From assembly GCA_965203985.1 (NCBI GenBank), contig CBDBDS010000001.1, forward strand, positions 62,001-126,000: a stretch of 64,000 nt of DNA, written 5' to 3'. This DNA comes from Bin87 sp965203985 (GTDB taxonomy: Bacteria > Chloroflexota > Dehalococcoidia > Lucifugimonadales > UBA3495). The notes under the pieces were generated by a model. That model made no database searches. It saw nothing but the letters and a program-made list of their open reading frames with translations, and was not told the DNA's origin. Of the stretch, positions 8,815-18,046 are shown one piece after another. The position numbers were made by a program, and so were the translations under genes. How positions within the stretch are numbered: the first letter of the stretch is position 1; each line of letters starts with the position of its first letter.

Positions 8815-11454
8815 TTATTCCCGCGCGTACTGATAATAACTGGCGGAATACCAGTCACTTTGCTGGCGGCGGGCGACGATGTATTCCAGCGCCTGTCGGA
8901 GTTTGTCGGGGTTGGCCGCCACATTTCGGAAAAACGAGGCGTCCGATTCCAGTTGCTTCCACAATCCGGTGTTGGTTCGCGCTTCTCCAGGACGACGGTA
9001 AGTTTCAGGATACCACAGCAGATTCCGCATGGGCCCTTCTCGCCGATAACCCGGCGCATCTTCCTCCTCTACCGCGTGCCGGTGCTCAGCCAGGTAAATT
9101 TGGGGACCGCTGTCCTCACCCACTGCTTGGCAGTCTTTCGTCGTGTTTTCGTCGTCCTCCTCGTCCTCCGCATCGTCGTCGCTGGTGACGGCGCAGAACC
9201 GGTCGAACCGCAGATTGCCCTCTTCCGTCTCGTGTCGCACGTACCACTGGAAGGGGTACCACATGTCGTAATCGACCTTGACCGACGCATCGCCCGCGCC
9301 ATCTACCATAGCGGTCCCTTGCAGCTCCGCGTGGGTGCGGACCAGGTCGGCGGAACCTTGCGCATAGGCCAGTATCTCGATATTGGAATCGTCGTAGGTA
9401 TAAGCCGCTCTCACGGCTCCCGTCACCCCAACCAACAGGAGCAAAGCCGCTACTCCCAACGCCAAGGCGCCTCCCGCCTGGCTGTGGCCGCGAATCAGCC
9501 AGGCGATCACGATTGCTATCGGCAGCAGCATCAACACGACCAACCAGATCGCAAGACTGTTGACGTCTCCGCTGGTGGCCAGCCAGGCGAACCACACCGC
9601 CAGCGCCAGCCAAATCGGGCCAAGGATCAGCGCTAACGCCGTTCGGAGCGTCAGCATGCCCCAATTGATCCGGTCCATTAGATGACCAAGGAACATCCCA
9701 GCCACCAAAGCCAACGGCACGGTTATGTTGACCAGGAGCCACGGCATCTTTTCGGCCGCGATGGTGTACAACGCCAGGGTAGCAATCACCCACGCCGCCA
9801 GCACCAGGCCCATCCCGCCTTGGGTGTCCCTGCGGCGGATCAGCCACACCACTCCAATCGCGCCGAAAACCAGAGCCAAAAGCTCATATACGCCTAACCC
9901 AACGAAGTAGTAGTACCACGGTTGGTTGCCGCGAGCGACGTCCTGCTGCATCAGCCAGTAACCCAGGCTCTGCCACGACCCGGTGAAGACGCCGGCCCAG
10001 TTGGTGAACATGGTGGTGTAGAGCACGGTCCATATCGCGTAGAAGACCGCCGCGCACCCCAGCCAGAGACCTCCGCCCCAAGCGATGCCAACGGTTCCGC
10101 CCGCTACCAGCAAAACCAACAGCGCCAGCACCGGAACCAGGTAGTTCACCGCGATGCGTCCCCCGGCCAAATCCTCCGAGGGAATCGCCGAGGGCAACAT
10201 TTGGCTGATGAAATCGGCGCCGCCCCACAGGAAGGTGAGCCAGGCCCACGTCAGCAGGATGGCCGGCCCCAGCAGTAGCATGACGCCGCGCCATCCAATC
10301 TCGGATGCAAGGTTCAGCCTGAGGGCGGCAACTCCCAAAAGCAAGATGACCGCGCCGGCGCCGCAGTCAACCAACGACCCGGCTGATCCGCCCCATGTCG
10401 TCTGCAGCCCCGATAGAAGGTTATCGAAGGGTCCGACAACCACCACGGATACTGCGGCGACACTCGCCAGTACCGCCACGACGACCGAGACCAGGTCGAC
10501 CAGGCCCCGGATGCGCCACAGCCACACCGTCAGGGCCAACCCCAGGCCGACCAGCGCGGCCGCGGCCACTATGTGCAGCCAAACCGGCGGGGCCCACAAC
10601 GGCAATGTCACGAACGGCGCCTCCCATACCGGAGCGCCGGTGTCCCCGGTGGAGCCGGTATCCCGCGATGCGATTGTCAGGCCGAACGGAGACTGCGCCA
10701 GCGCCATCAACGCGGCTGCCTGGGGCAGCGTCAACGTTGCCAGCAGCACGAAAAACCCGGCGTGGCCGCTCACGCCGGACAAACCCCGTCGGGTCTTGAC
10801 GAACGCCCACAACTCCCGCCAACCCAGAGCCATCGCCGCCAGTCCCATGAACAGGATGACGAAGTACGCCGTCTCCTTGGTCGCCAACATCAGGGCGGTC
10901 ACCACCGCCGCGCCGAACAGGTAGCGTTTGCGGTTGTTGATCCCGTACTGCCAGAGCATGATCAGCAGCAGTACCGCCCAAACCGCCATCAGAATATCGT
11001 TGCGCCCGAAACGGCTGAAGTACAGCAGGGATGGAGAAAACGCCAGGATGACCGCCGCGCACACCGCTCCCTTGTCGCCGATGAGACGCCGCATGAAATA
11101 CGGCAAAACGGTCAGAACCACCCCAAACAGCGCGTAGGGCAACCGCGCTAAAAAGTCGGTATCCCCAAGGTACTTGAGCACCACCGCCACCAGCTCAATC
11201 TGAAACGGCCCGTGCATCCACGGCGAATGAACGTACTCGACTCCCCGCGCCAGCTTCCAGGAGAAGTGCAGGTGGATGGCCTCGTCATAGTGCATGGTCC
11301 GCCCGTCCAGCTCCCACAGCCGCATGGCGGCCGCCACCAGAGCAACGAGCAGAAAAACCCATTCAACAACGCCAAACCGAACCGAGGGCAAGAGGGCCCG
11401 GAGACGCAGCGCGCCATCGCGCGCCCGTGCCAAATTGACTGCGCTGGAAGCCAT
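8815..11454 (-). CDS. TIGR03663/Agl23-like membrane glycosyltransferase (GT39/ArnT-like)
   Basis: An 879-residue polytopic membrane protein. The N-terminal part carries the GT-C type pattern: TMHYDEAIHLHFSWKLARG (residues 54-72) with the Asp-Glu metal/lipid-phosphate pair, SPWMHGPFQIELVAVVLKYLG, and SPSLLYFSRFGRNDI. This matches TIGR03663, called flippase-activity-associated Agl23 in archaea. About thirteen hydrophobic segments follow, then a soluble C-terminal domain of roughly 200 residues with an acidic insert (DDDAEDEEDDENTTKD). It probably transfers a sugar from a lipid carrier to an envelope acceptor. It is followed by two PaREP1-like genes; the flippase-like protein further along may be its functional partner. 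Confidence 0.85.
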   Translation of the reverse strand: MASSAVNLARARDGALRLRALLPSVRFGVVEWVFLLVALVAAAMRLWELDGRTMHYDEAIHLHFSWKLARGVEYVHSPWMHGPFQIELVAVVLKYLGDTDFLARLPYALFGVVLTVLPYFMRRLIGDKGAVCAAVILAFSPSLLYFSRFGRNDILMAVWAVLLLIMLWQYGINNRKRYLFGAAVVTALMLATKETAYFVILFMGLAAMALGWRELWAFVKTRRGLSGVSGHAGFFVLLATLTLPQAAALMALAQSPFGLTIASRDTGSTGDTGAPVWEAPFVTLPLWAPPVWLHIVAAAALVGLGLALTVWLWRIRGLVDLVSVVVAVLASVAAVSVVVVGPFDNLLSGLQTTWGGSAGSLVDCGAGAVILLLGVAALRLNLASEIGWRGVMLLLGPAILLTWAWLTFLWGGADFISQMLPSAIPSEDLAGGRIAVNYLVPVLALLVLLVAGGTVGIAWGGGLWLGCAAVFYAIWTVLYTTMFTNWAGVFTGSWQSLGYWLMQQDVARGNQPWYYYFVGLGVYELLALVFGAIGVVWLIRRRDTQGGMGLVLAAWVIATLALYTIAAEKMPWLLVNITVPLALVAGMFLGHLMDRINWGMLTLRTALALILGPIWLALAVWFAWLATSGDVNSLAIWLVVLMLLPIAIVIAWLIRGHSQAGGALALGVAALLLLVGVTGAVRAAYTYDDSNIEILAYAQGSADLVRTHAELQGTAMVDGAGDASVKVDYDMWYPFQWYVRHETEEGNLRFDRFCAVTSDDDAEDEEDDENTTKDCQAVGEDSGPQIYLAEHRHAVEEEDAPGYRREGPMRNLLWYPETYRRPGEARTNTGLWKQLESDASFFRNVAANPDKLRQALEYIVARRQQSDWYSASYYQYARE

Positions 11455-11577
11455 GAACCGGTCTACGCCGATCCGTCGCCGACAGATTGGTGCGCGGCTC
11501 GGCCGAGCGTCGCTCGAGCCGTCATCGGCGGGAATCGCGTTACAATGCCAGTCTTCCGGAAGACCGCAATATGCTGG

Positions 11578-12996
11578 TCAGCATACCGCCGGCCGGTACT
11601 GCGCCCAGGGCCGTGCCTCTTCGAACGCCGCCATGGCGCGCAGCACCCGACCCTCTGCCCCCGCCGGTCCGACGATGTGCAGACCCACCGGCAGACCCGC
11701 CGCGGAGAATCCGCACGGTACGCTGGAGGCGGTTTGCCCGCTCATGTTGATCGGGAACGTGAACGGCAGGTATCCCCACCACGGGTCCACCGACCGACCG
11801 CCGATGCTGGTCGGGTGCTGGCCGATCGGGAACGCCGTCACCGCCATCGCCGGTGTAAGCAGCAGGTCGTAGGTATTGAAAAAGTCGGCGAACCGCCGCT
11901 TGTGCCGGTCCACGTAGGCCAGCGCCCGAGACAGGTCCGCCGCGGTATGACGCGACGCGCCGTCGAAGGTGTTTTGCACGTAGTGGGTCAGTTCATCCCG
12001 CCGTTCCGGGTACAAGTCGGCATAGGATGTATATGACGCCGTACCGAACACGGTAGAAAACGCGGGGAAGGGGTCGCCCTCGATTTCCGGCGCCGCTTCC
12101 TCGACGATGGCGCCCAACTCCTGGAAGACCTGCGCGGCGCCGCGCGTGATTTGTACCACCTCCGGATCCACCGCGGCGTAGCCCAAATCGTCGCTCCACG
12201 CCACGCGCCAACCTTCGACCCCACCCTCCAGGGCTGCCACGTAATCCGGCGGCGTGTCGGTCATCGTGTTGGGATCGCGCGAGTCTGGACCGGCCAATAC
12301 CTGCAGCAGCATGGCCGTGTCCCGAACCGTTCGCGCCATGGGGCCGCTTTGCGAGAAATGGTTGACGGCCGGCCCGCCGTAACCGCCGTACCGGGGCACT
12401 CGGCCGTGCGATGGCTTAATCCCGGTGACCCCGCTGAAACTGGAAGGAATGCGGACGCTTCCGCCCCCATCGCTGCCGGTTGCCAAGGTGCACAGCCCCG
12501 CAATCAGCGCGGCCGCTGCGCCTCCGCTGCTGCCTCCGGGCGTGTAGTCTGTGTTCCACGGGTTGCGACACGGCTCGCTCACCAGGTTTTCAGTGGTGCC
12601 CGACTGGCCGAATTCCGGCGTGTTGGTCTTGCCCAGGATGATCCCGCCCGCCGCCTTGACCCGTTCCACCACAATGGAGTCGATCTCCGGCACCCGGTTC
12701 CGGAAGACCGCCGAACCCATGGTCGTCCGTACCCCTTTCGTCAGTTCCAGGTCTTTCACCGAAATGGGAACGCCGTGAAGCGGGCCCAGTTCATCGCCTC
12801 GTTGCACCGCTTCATCCGCCGCCCTGGCGTCGGCCAAAGCCTGCTCTGGACACACGGTCAAATAAGCGCTCAACTGCGGGTTCAACTGCTCGATGCGCTG
12901 GAAAAAGAACTCGGCGAGCTCGACCGCGGAAACCTCCTTGCCGGCGATCATGCGCCGTACTTCAGTGGCGGGAGTGAAAGCCATTTCAGAATCCAT
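11578..12996 (-). CDS. Amidase-signature family amidase
   Basis: A 472-residue enzyme of the amidase-signature family (Ser-cisSer-Lys triad). The Lys is in GVPISVKD, the glycine/serine loop reads GGSSGGAAAALIAG, and the two serines fall in that loop and in GSDGGGSVRIPSSF. Such enzymes hydrolyse carboxamides; the substrate is not visible. I start it at 12996 because GGAG lies 8 nt upstream and homologues begin near the helix ATEVRRMIAGKEVSAVEL; the open frame reaches back to 13281 but that part is unlike the family. It is monocistronic as far as can be seen. The 296-bp gap to the next gene on the plus strand holds both promoters and no gene. Confidence 0.9.
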   Translation of the reverse strand: MDSEMAFTPATEVRRMIAGKEVSAVELAEFFFQRIEQLNPQLSAYLTVCPEQALADARAADEAVQRGDELGPLHGVPISVKDLELTKGVRTTMGSAVFRNRVPEIDSIVVERVKAAGGIILGKTNTPEFGQSGTTENLVSEPCRNPWNTDYTPGGSSGGAAAALIAGLCTLATGSDGGGSVRIPSSFSGVTGIKPSHGRVPRYGGYGGPAVNHFSQSGPMARTVRDTAMLLQVLAGPDSRDPNTMTDTPPDYVAALEGGVEGWRVAWSDDLGYAAVDPEVVQITRGAAQVFQELGAIVEEAAPEIEGDPFPAFSTVFGTASYTSYADLYPERRDELTHYVQNTFDGASRHTAADLSRALAYVDRHKRRFADFFNTYDLLLTPAMAVTAFPIGQHPTSIGGRSVDPWWGYLPFTFPINMSGQTASSVPCGFSAAGLPVGLHIVGPAGAEGRVLRAMAAFEEARPWAQYRPAVC

Positions 12997-13292
12997 AACG
13001 CTCTCCTGCTCGATTTCCTGCGGATATCGATTTGTTCGGGTGCCTGACTTGGTTATTCGGGGGCAACCCCCACCGGGTTGGGCCGCTAACACGCCGTTGA
13101 ACACGACCATCGCCACGCCCAAAAGCTGAGGTTGCGCAAACTTTGCGTCGCGCAGAATTGTATCATCACGCACCTGGGACTCCGGCCGTCCGTGGCTGAT
13201 CCAACAAACAGCCTTCTGCCAAATGGTCGGCGCCCATGGTGTATAGTGGGCCGTCGTCACCGAGCAACGCCCGTCCGCCACCTTGACCCACC

Positions 13293-14300
13293 ATGACCAC
13301 CGTCGGAATCATCGCCAATCCCGCCGCCAGCAAGGACATCCGGCGCCTGGTGGCCCAGGGGCGGGTGGTTCCCGATTGGGAAAAGGTCAACACCGTGCGC
13401 AGGGCCCTCATCGGCCTGCAATCCACGGACGTGGAGCGGGTGGTTGCCATGCCCGACAGCGGCAATCTGTGCCGCCGGGCCGCCGACGATTCCGGCATCT
13501 CGCTGCCCCTGGAAATGTTGCCCATGTCGCCCCTCTACACTGAGGGAGACACTACCCGAGCTGCTGCGATGATGGCCGAAATGGGCGTGGGTTGCCTCAT
13601 TACCCTGGGCGGCGACGGCACCAACCGCGCCGTGGCCGTCGGAACGAACGAAGTCCCGCTGGTTGCCATTTCCACCGGAACCAACAACATCTTTCCGGTG
13701 ATGGTGGAAGGTACCCTGGCCGGCATCGCCGCCGGTTTGGTCGCCTCCGGAAGCATGGAACTTTCCGACACCGCAGTGATCAGCAAGACGCTGCAACTCC
13801 ACGTCAACGGCGAGTTCCGCGACCTGGCCCTGGTCGACGTAGCCATCTCCCGCGAGCGCTATGTCGCCACCCGGGCGATCTGGGACCTGGCCACCGTTCA
13901 CGAGGTCTTCCTCACCCGCGCCGAGCCCGGCGGCATCGGACTGTCTTCAGTGGGTGGGCGTCTGCATCCCCTGTCCATCGGCGAGGTCGGCGGCCTGCGC
14001 TACGCACTGGCGCGCGGCGGAGCGGACGCCGACCCTCCGCCGAAGGATACCGTCGTCGCACCGGTGGCGCCGGGCATTGTCGAGCCGGCGTCCATCGCCT
14101 CGTGGGAACTGATCCATGAAGGGATTCCCGTCGCGCTGGAACCCCGCTATTGCACGGTGGCCCTGGACGGGGAACGTTCGCTGACGCTAAGCCCCGAAGA
14201 CTCGGCGGAAATAGTGTTGGCCCGCAACGGGCCCCCGGTCGTCCTGGTCCAACGCACCCTGCGCCGTGCTGCCCAACTCGGACTGTTCAATCTGCCCTGA
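13293..14300 (+). CDS. AcoX/ATP-NAD kinase-like protein
   Basis: A 335-residue protein with the NAD kinase/diacylglycerol kinase-type nucleotide fold: an N-terminal GIIANPAASKD strand-loop, the conserved GGDGTNR motif near residue 112, and STGTNNIFP near residue 128 (family TGTxNxF). The AcoX group resembles NAD kinase, but substrates are not settled; it often sits near oxidoreductase operons. The C-terminal half (about 180-335) has no motif I recognise beyond the family pattern. The stop overlaps the start of the TauE-like gene as TGATG, so the two are translationally coupled. Confidence 0.8.
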   Translation: MTTVGIIANPAASKDIRRLVAQGRVVPDWEKVNTVRRALIGLQSTDVERVVAMPDSGNLCRRAADDSGISLPLEMLPMSPLYTEGDTTRAAAMMAEMGVGCLITLGGDGTNRAVAVGTNEVPLVAISTGTNNIFPVMVEGTLAGIAAGLVASGSMELSDTAVISKTLQLHVNGEFRDLALVDVAISRERYVATRAIWDLATVHEVFLTRAEPGGIGLSSVGGRLHPLSIGEVGGLRYALARGGADADPPPKDTVVAPVAPGIVEPASIASWELIHEGIPVALEPRYCTVALDGERSLTLSPEDSAEIVLARNGPPVVLVQRTLRRAAQLGLFNLP

Positions 14301-15043
14301 TGCCCTTCGGTTGGGAGCTTGTCGTCATCCTGGCAGCGCTGCTGCTGGGATCGTTCGTTTTCAGCGCCGTGGGTTTCGGGATGGCGCTCGCCATGGCGCC
14401 CATATTGCTGCTTATCCTGGCGCCCCGTCAGGTGGTGGTCCTGTCCAACGCGATGATCGTCGTGGCGACGGTATTGATCCTGTTGCAGACCTGGCGGGCG
14501 TTTCGCTGGCGGCAATCGTGGCTGTTCATCGTTTCCGGCCTGCCGCCGGTGCCCCTGGGGGTGCTTCTGCTCAGCGTGGCGGCGCCCACCGCACTGCGAC
14601 TATCCATCGTCAGTCTGATCCTGGTGATTGCCGTGCTCACGCTGTTCAACGTCCGGGTGCCCGCGGCCCGGACCAGGTCGGCCGCCGTCGGTTTCGGCTT
14701 TACGACCACGCTATTGACCACGACGCTGAGCATCGGTGGCCCGGTCGCCGCCATATACGCAATCGAGCAGGACTGGCCCCGGGAGACCATGCGCGCGACC
14801 CTGGCCGTTTATTTCCTGCTGGCCGGCGTGCTGGGATTGGTGCTGTACTACCTGGTTGGTCTGATCCCCCAGGAGGTTGAGTTGGAAATGGCTGTCGGGG
14901 TTCCGGTGGTGGTAATCGGCTCGACACTGGGCGGATGGCTGGCCCGTCGCATGAGCCTGCGGATCTTCCGCTATGCCGTGCTTTTCGTCATCATCGGTGG
15001 CAGCACGTCGCTGCTGATCCGGGAGATGGTGAGATTGATTTAG
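14300..15043 (+). CDS. TauE/SafE-family anion (sulfite/organosulfonate) exporter
   Basis: A 247-residue membrane protein with seven to eight hydrophobic segments in the two-repeat TauE/SafE layout. The first repeat is LLLGSFVFSAVGFGMALAMA and the second is VGFGFTTTLLTTTLSIGGPV, both with the family's FxxGFG/GxxGGP style loops. Members export sulfite, sulfoacetate or similar anions. The ATG at 14300 overlaps the upstream stop (TGATG). An upstream in-frame extension exists but would lie inside the AcoX-like gene. The coupling with AcoX is seen directly; what anion it carries is unknown. Confidence 0.85.
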   Translation: MPFGWELVVILAALLLGSFVFSAVGFGMALAMAPILLLILAPRQVVVLSNAMIVVATVLILLQTWRAFRWRQSWLFIVSGLPPVPLGVLLLSVAAPTALRLSIVSLILVIAVLTLFNVRVPAARTRSAAVGFGFTTTLLTTTLSIGGPVAAIYAIEQDWPRETMRATLAVYFLLAGVLGLVLYYLVGLIPQEVELEMAVGVPVVVIGSTLGGWLARRMSLRIFRYAVLFVIIGGSTSLLIREMVRLI

Positions 15044-15066
15044 GGGCGAGTCTGCAACCCGCCCCT
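15042..15066. terminator. Hairpin between convergent exporter and trxB genes
   Basis: A 7-bp perfect stem (AGGGGCG / CGCCCCT) with an 11-nt loop, starting at the exporter's stop codon and 35 nt before the trxB stop. There is no long T run on either side, so this may be a weak bidirectional terminator. It resembles the hairpin at 22212-22236 in stem and loop sequence. Confidence 0.45.
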
Positions 15067-15100
15067 GCAATCTGCGTCCGCAGCGGATGTCAGCGCCGGC

Positions 15101-16021
15101 TTACGAGGATAGATCGTGGAAAGCGGCCAGCGCGGCCGTGATCCCGTCGCCCACCGCGGCTCCGAGCTGCCTGGTGGATTCCGCCCGCGCGTCGCCGCAC
15201 ACGTAGACCCGGGGGATGTTGGTCCTCATGTGCAAATCGCTTCGGATGTGGCCCAGCTCATCCATATCGAGCTGGTCCTTGAAAGCCTCGGTATTGGGGT
15301 GAAAACCGACGTACACGAAGGCGGCAGCGGTGGGGTAGTCGTACACCTCGTCCGTCTTGAGGTTCTTGACCCGGGCCGCTTCCAGCACGTCGTTGCCCAC
15401 AAACTCCTCGACGACATGGCTCCACAGCCATTTGTACTTGGGATTGGAGAAGGCCCGATCCTGCAGCACCTTGGTGGCGCGAAGCTCATCGCGGCGGTGG
15501 ATTATGGTCACCGAGTTGCAGATGCCAGTCAGGTAGTAGCTTTCGTCCATGGCGGAGTCGCCGCCGCCGACAACGACCACGTCCTGACCCCGGAAGAAAT
15601 TCCCGTCACAAACCGCGCAATAGGAAACCCCGCGCCCACCGAACTCGTCCTCACCGGGGACCCCCAGCTTGTTGTGCGAACCGCCGGTGGCGATGATCAG
15701 CGCCCGCGCAGTGAAATCGCCTTCCGAAGTCCGAACCAGCTTCCGGTCCTCGTACAGGTTTTCCACGCCTTCGATCTCGGCAAATTCCGTCTTGGCGCCG
15801 AACCTTTCGGCCTGGTTGTACATCTCATCCGCCAGCGCCTGCCCCTTCACACCCTCCCGAAATCCCGGATAGTTCTCGATATCGTCGGTGATCAGCAGTT
15901 GCCCGCCCGGGCCGATGCTTTCGATCATCAGCGTGCTGAGCATGGCGCGGGTTGAGTAGAGCCCCGCCGACATACCGGCCGCCCCGGCGCCAAGGATCAC
16001 AACGTCGTAGTCGTTGGACAT
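15101..16021 (-). CDS. trxB: Thioredoxin-disulfide reductase
   Basis: A 306-residue low-molecular-weight flavoprotein reductase that passes electrons from NADPH to thioredoxin. Seen in order are the FAD motif ILGAGAAGMSAGLYS (residues 9-23), the redox pair in YCAVCDGNFF (CxxC near residue 134), the NADPH motif VVGGGDSAMDE (about 153), and the C-terminal FAD-contact region VYVCGDARAE. The length fits the bacterial TrxR family. The usual CATC reads CAVC, a common variant. The sugar-nucleotide epimerase gene ends 17 nt upstream of the trxB start, and GGAGGGA stands just before the ATG. Confidence 0.95.
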   Translation of the reverse strand: MSNDYDVVILGAGAAGMSAGLYSTRAMLSTLMIESIGPGGQLLITDDIENYPGFREGVKGQALADEMYNQAERFGAKTEFAEIEGVENLYEDRKLVRTSEGDFTARALIIATGGSHNKLGVPGEDEFGGRGVSYCAVCDGNFFRGQDVVVVGGGDSAMDESYYLTGICNSVTIIHRRDELRATKVLQDRAFSNPKYKWLWSHVVEEFVGNDVLEAARVKNLKTDEVYDYPTAAAFVYVGFHPNTEAFKDQLDMDELGHIRSDLHMRTNIPRVYVCGDARAESTRQLGAAVGDGITAALAAFHDLSS

Positions 16022-16037
16022 CTAAGGGATCCCTCCT

Positions 16038-17087
16038 TTACCTGTTGGAACCGTTGCCAGCCGCTGGCACCGGGTTGACGTGATGCCGCCGGCGCTCTGC
16101 CGCAGGTCCCACACGGTTGGCACGCTGCGAAAACGACGCCCTCACGTACTCCACCGAACGTCGCAGCCCTTCTTCCAACGACACCTCAGGCGTCCACTTC
16201 AACTCTTTTTCTGCGCGGGTAGAGTCCAGGGCAATGTGGAGCACATCGCCGGTTCGCCGGGGCCGATAGTCCGGCTCCTGGTCAAATTCCGTGATTTCCT
16301 GGAGCATTTCGTAGATCCGCGCCACGCTGACCTGCTGCCCGGTGCCGATGTTGTACGTCCTGCCATGGCCCTTGTTGACGGCCGCCAGGTTGGCCTGAAC
16401 GACATCCGACACATAGACGAAATCGCGTTCCTGCGAGCCATCACCGTAAATGTGCGGTCTGCGCTCGCTGAGCATCATTCCGGTGAAGATGGCGATGACG
16501 CCGGCCTCTCCATCGGGATTTTGTCCCGGCCCGTAAACGTTAGCATACCGCAGGATCGTGTAGTCCAGCCCGTAGGTCTCGTTGAATAACTCCAGGTACT
16601 GCTCGCCGACGTACTTGGACAAGGCATAAGGCGCCAGCGGATTGACCAGCGTGTCCTCGTCGCAGGGGATCGTCTCCGGATTGCCATAGATAGCGCCGCC
16701 GGTGGACGAAAAGATGATCTTCTCCACGCCTTCGCCGGCGGCGGCCGCGATCAGCCGGATCGTCCCCATGACGTTGGCGTCAGCATCGGCCACCGGATCA
16801 ATGGCTGACTGACGGACGCTGCTCTGGGCCGCCAGATGAAACACGATCTCCGGTCGTTCCCGCTGTACGATTTGATTCAGCCGGGCATCGTTGAGCTCCG
16901 CATGGTAGAAGGTCGCCTGGTGGTTCACGTTGCGCAGTTGGCCGCTGCTGAGGTTATCCACCACTGCCACGTCGTATCCGTTGTCCAACAACCCGTCAAC
17001 CAGGTGCGAGCCGATGAACCCGGCCCCTCCGGTCACTAGCGCTTTGGTCCGTCGTGTCAAGCTGTTACGTCCGTTGCGTTCGATCAT
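16038..17087 (-). CDS. NAD-dependent sugar-nucleotide epimerase/dehydratase (UDP-glucose 4-epimerase-like)
   Basis: A 349-residue extended short-chain dehydrogenase. The NAD motif TGGAGFIGSHL is at residues 19-29, the catalytic Ser-Tyr-Lys set is visible as IFSSTGGAIYG and YALSKYVGE (YxxxK near residue 152), and the substrate loop RYANVYGPGQNPDGEAGVIA is typical of UDP-glucose/UDP-glucuronate 4-epimerases. It would supply nucleotide sugars for envelope glycans. The C-terminal 20 residues (after SFSQRANR) are a basic, low-complexity tail not seen in the core family. It is followed by trxB on the same strand; no functional link is evident. Confidence 0.9.
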   Translation of the reverse strand: MIERNGRNSLTRRTKALVTGGAGFIGSHLVDGLLDNGYDVAVVDNLSSGQLRNVNHQATFYHAELNDARLNQIVQRERPEIVFHLAAQSSVRQSAIDPVADADANVMGTIRLIAAAAGEGVEKIIFSSTGGAIYGNPETIPCDEDTLVNPLAPYALSKYVGEQYLELFNETYGLDYTILRYANVYGPGQNPDGEAGVIAIFTGMMLSERRPHIYGDGSQERDFVYVSDVVQANLAAVNKGHGRTYNIGTGQQVSVARIYEMLQEITEFDQEPDYRPRRTGDVLHIALDSTRAEKELKWTPEVSLEEGLRRSVEYVRASFSQRANRVGPAAERRRHHVNPVPAAGNGSNR

Positions 17088-17285
17088 GCTGATCGCAAAT
17101 CATCTGTTATCGTAATTCAAACCACAGCCACCGGCAACCGACGCCCTGCGCGGCGGGTGGCCAAATCTCCAAATGACGACCGAGCCGCTTCGCCGGCGCC
17201 GGGCCCTGCCGGCGGCCTGCTTGTCCGGCTCCTGAATGCACCGGCAACGGTTTGTGGTTTAATGCGCAGTGAAGAGAGGTGCGTT

Positions 17286-17960
17286 ATGGCCAAGAAAAAA
17301 GGTTCCGCCCTGCTGATCGTTTTTACCGACGTTGACATCGAAAACGACGCCGAATTCAATGCCTGGTACAACGAAGAACACGTGCCGGAGCGCCTCAGCG
17401 CTCCCGGGTTCCTGGACGCCGCCCGCTATGAAGCGCTGCGCGGCGGTCCGCGTTACCTGGCCGTGTATGAACTGGAGTCCGCCGACGCGCTGCAAACCGA
17501 CGAATACCTGCGCATGAGCCAGAATCCGACGGATTGGACCAAGCGAATGTCGCCCAACGTCGTCGGCCGCGGCACGGTCCGCCTCGTCTGCACCCAGATC
17601 TATCCGGAGGAAAGCGATCCGCACACGCTGGGCAGAGGCATGGCGCCCGCCCTGCAGATCGGCCGGATGGATGTTCCCGCCGACATCGAAGCGAAGTACA
17701 ACGAATACTACGACACGGTGCGTACCCCGGCCAACCTGCAGATTCCCGGCTGCCTTCACGTCCGCCGGTATCACGCGGTGGAGGGCAGCCCCAAGTACCT
17801 GACGATGTACGAATTCGAGCACGAAAAAGTGCCGGAAACCCTGGCCTGGGAGAACCAGCGTCGCCAGGACACCATGCACGAGTACATCGGCGGCACCTAC
17901 GGCCACGCTCCGGGTTCGCCTGGTGTGTACCGCCGGGTCCAGCCGCCCCGCGCCTTCTGA
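17286..17960 (+). CDS. Two-domain dimeric alpha/beta-barrel protein (EthD/DUF4286-like)
   Basis: A 224-residue protein made of two similar halves. Each has a beta strand followed by a helix with NEEHVPERLSAPGFLDAARYEA (split here as N-W-Y-N-E-E-H) in the first half and NEYYDTVRTPANLQIPGC in the second, then a strand with YLAVYELE or YLTMYEFE. This is the ferredoxin-like dimeric barrel found in EthD-like and DUF4286-type proteins, often partnered with oxygenases or flavin enzymes. No catalytic residues can be assigned. The GAGAGGT site precedes the ATG. It stands 86 bp upstream of an LLM flavin oxidoreductase on the same strand, so it may be an accessory protein or enzyme of the same pathway. 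Confidence 0.65.
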   Translation: MAKKKGSALLIVFTDVDIENDAEFNAWYNEEHVPERLSAPGFLDAARYEALRGGPRYLAVYELESADALQTDEYLRMSQNPTDWTKRMSPNVVGRGTVRLVCTQIYPEESDPHTLGRGMAPALQIGRMDVPADIEAKYNEYYDTVRTPANLQIPGCLHVRRYHAVEGSPKYLTMYEFEHEKVPETLAWENQRRQDTMHEYIGGTYGHAPGSPGVYRRVQPPRAF

Positions 17961-18046
17961 CCGAAAAACGATTGCGCCGGCCTGCATGTTAGAATGGCGC
18001 AACCGCAAACTCCTGATCTTCCAACAGCCATTTGAGGAGGCAATCG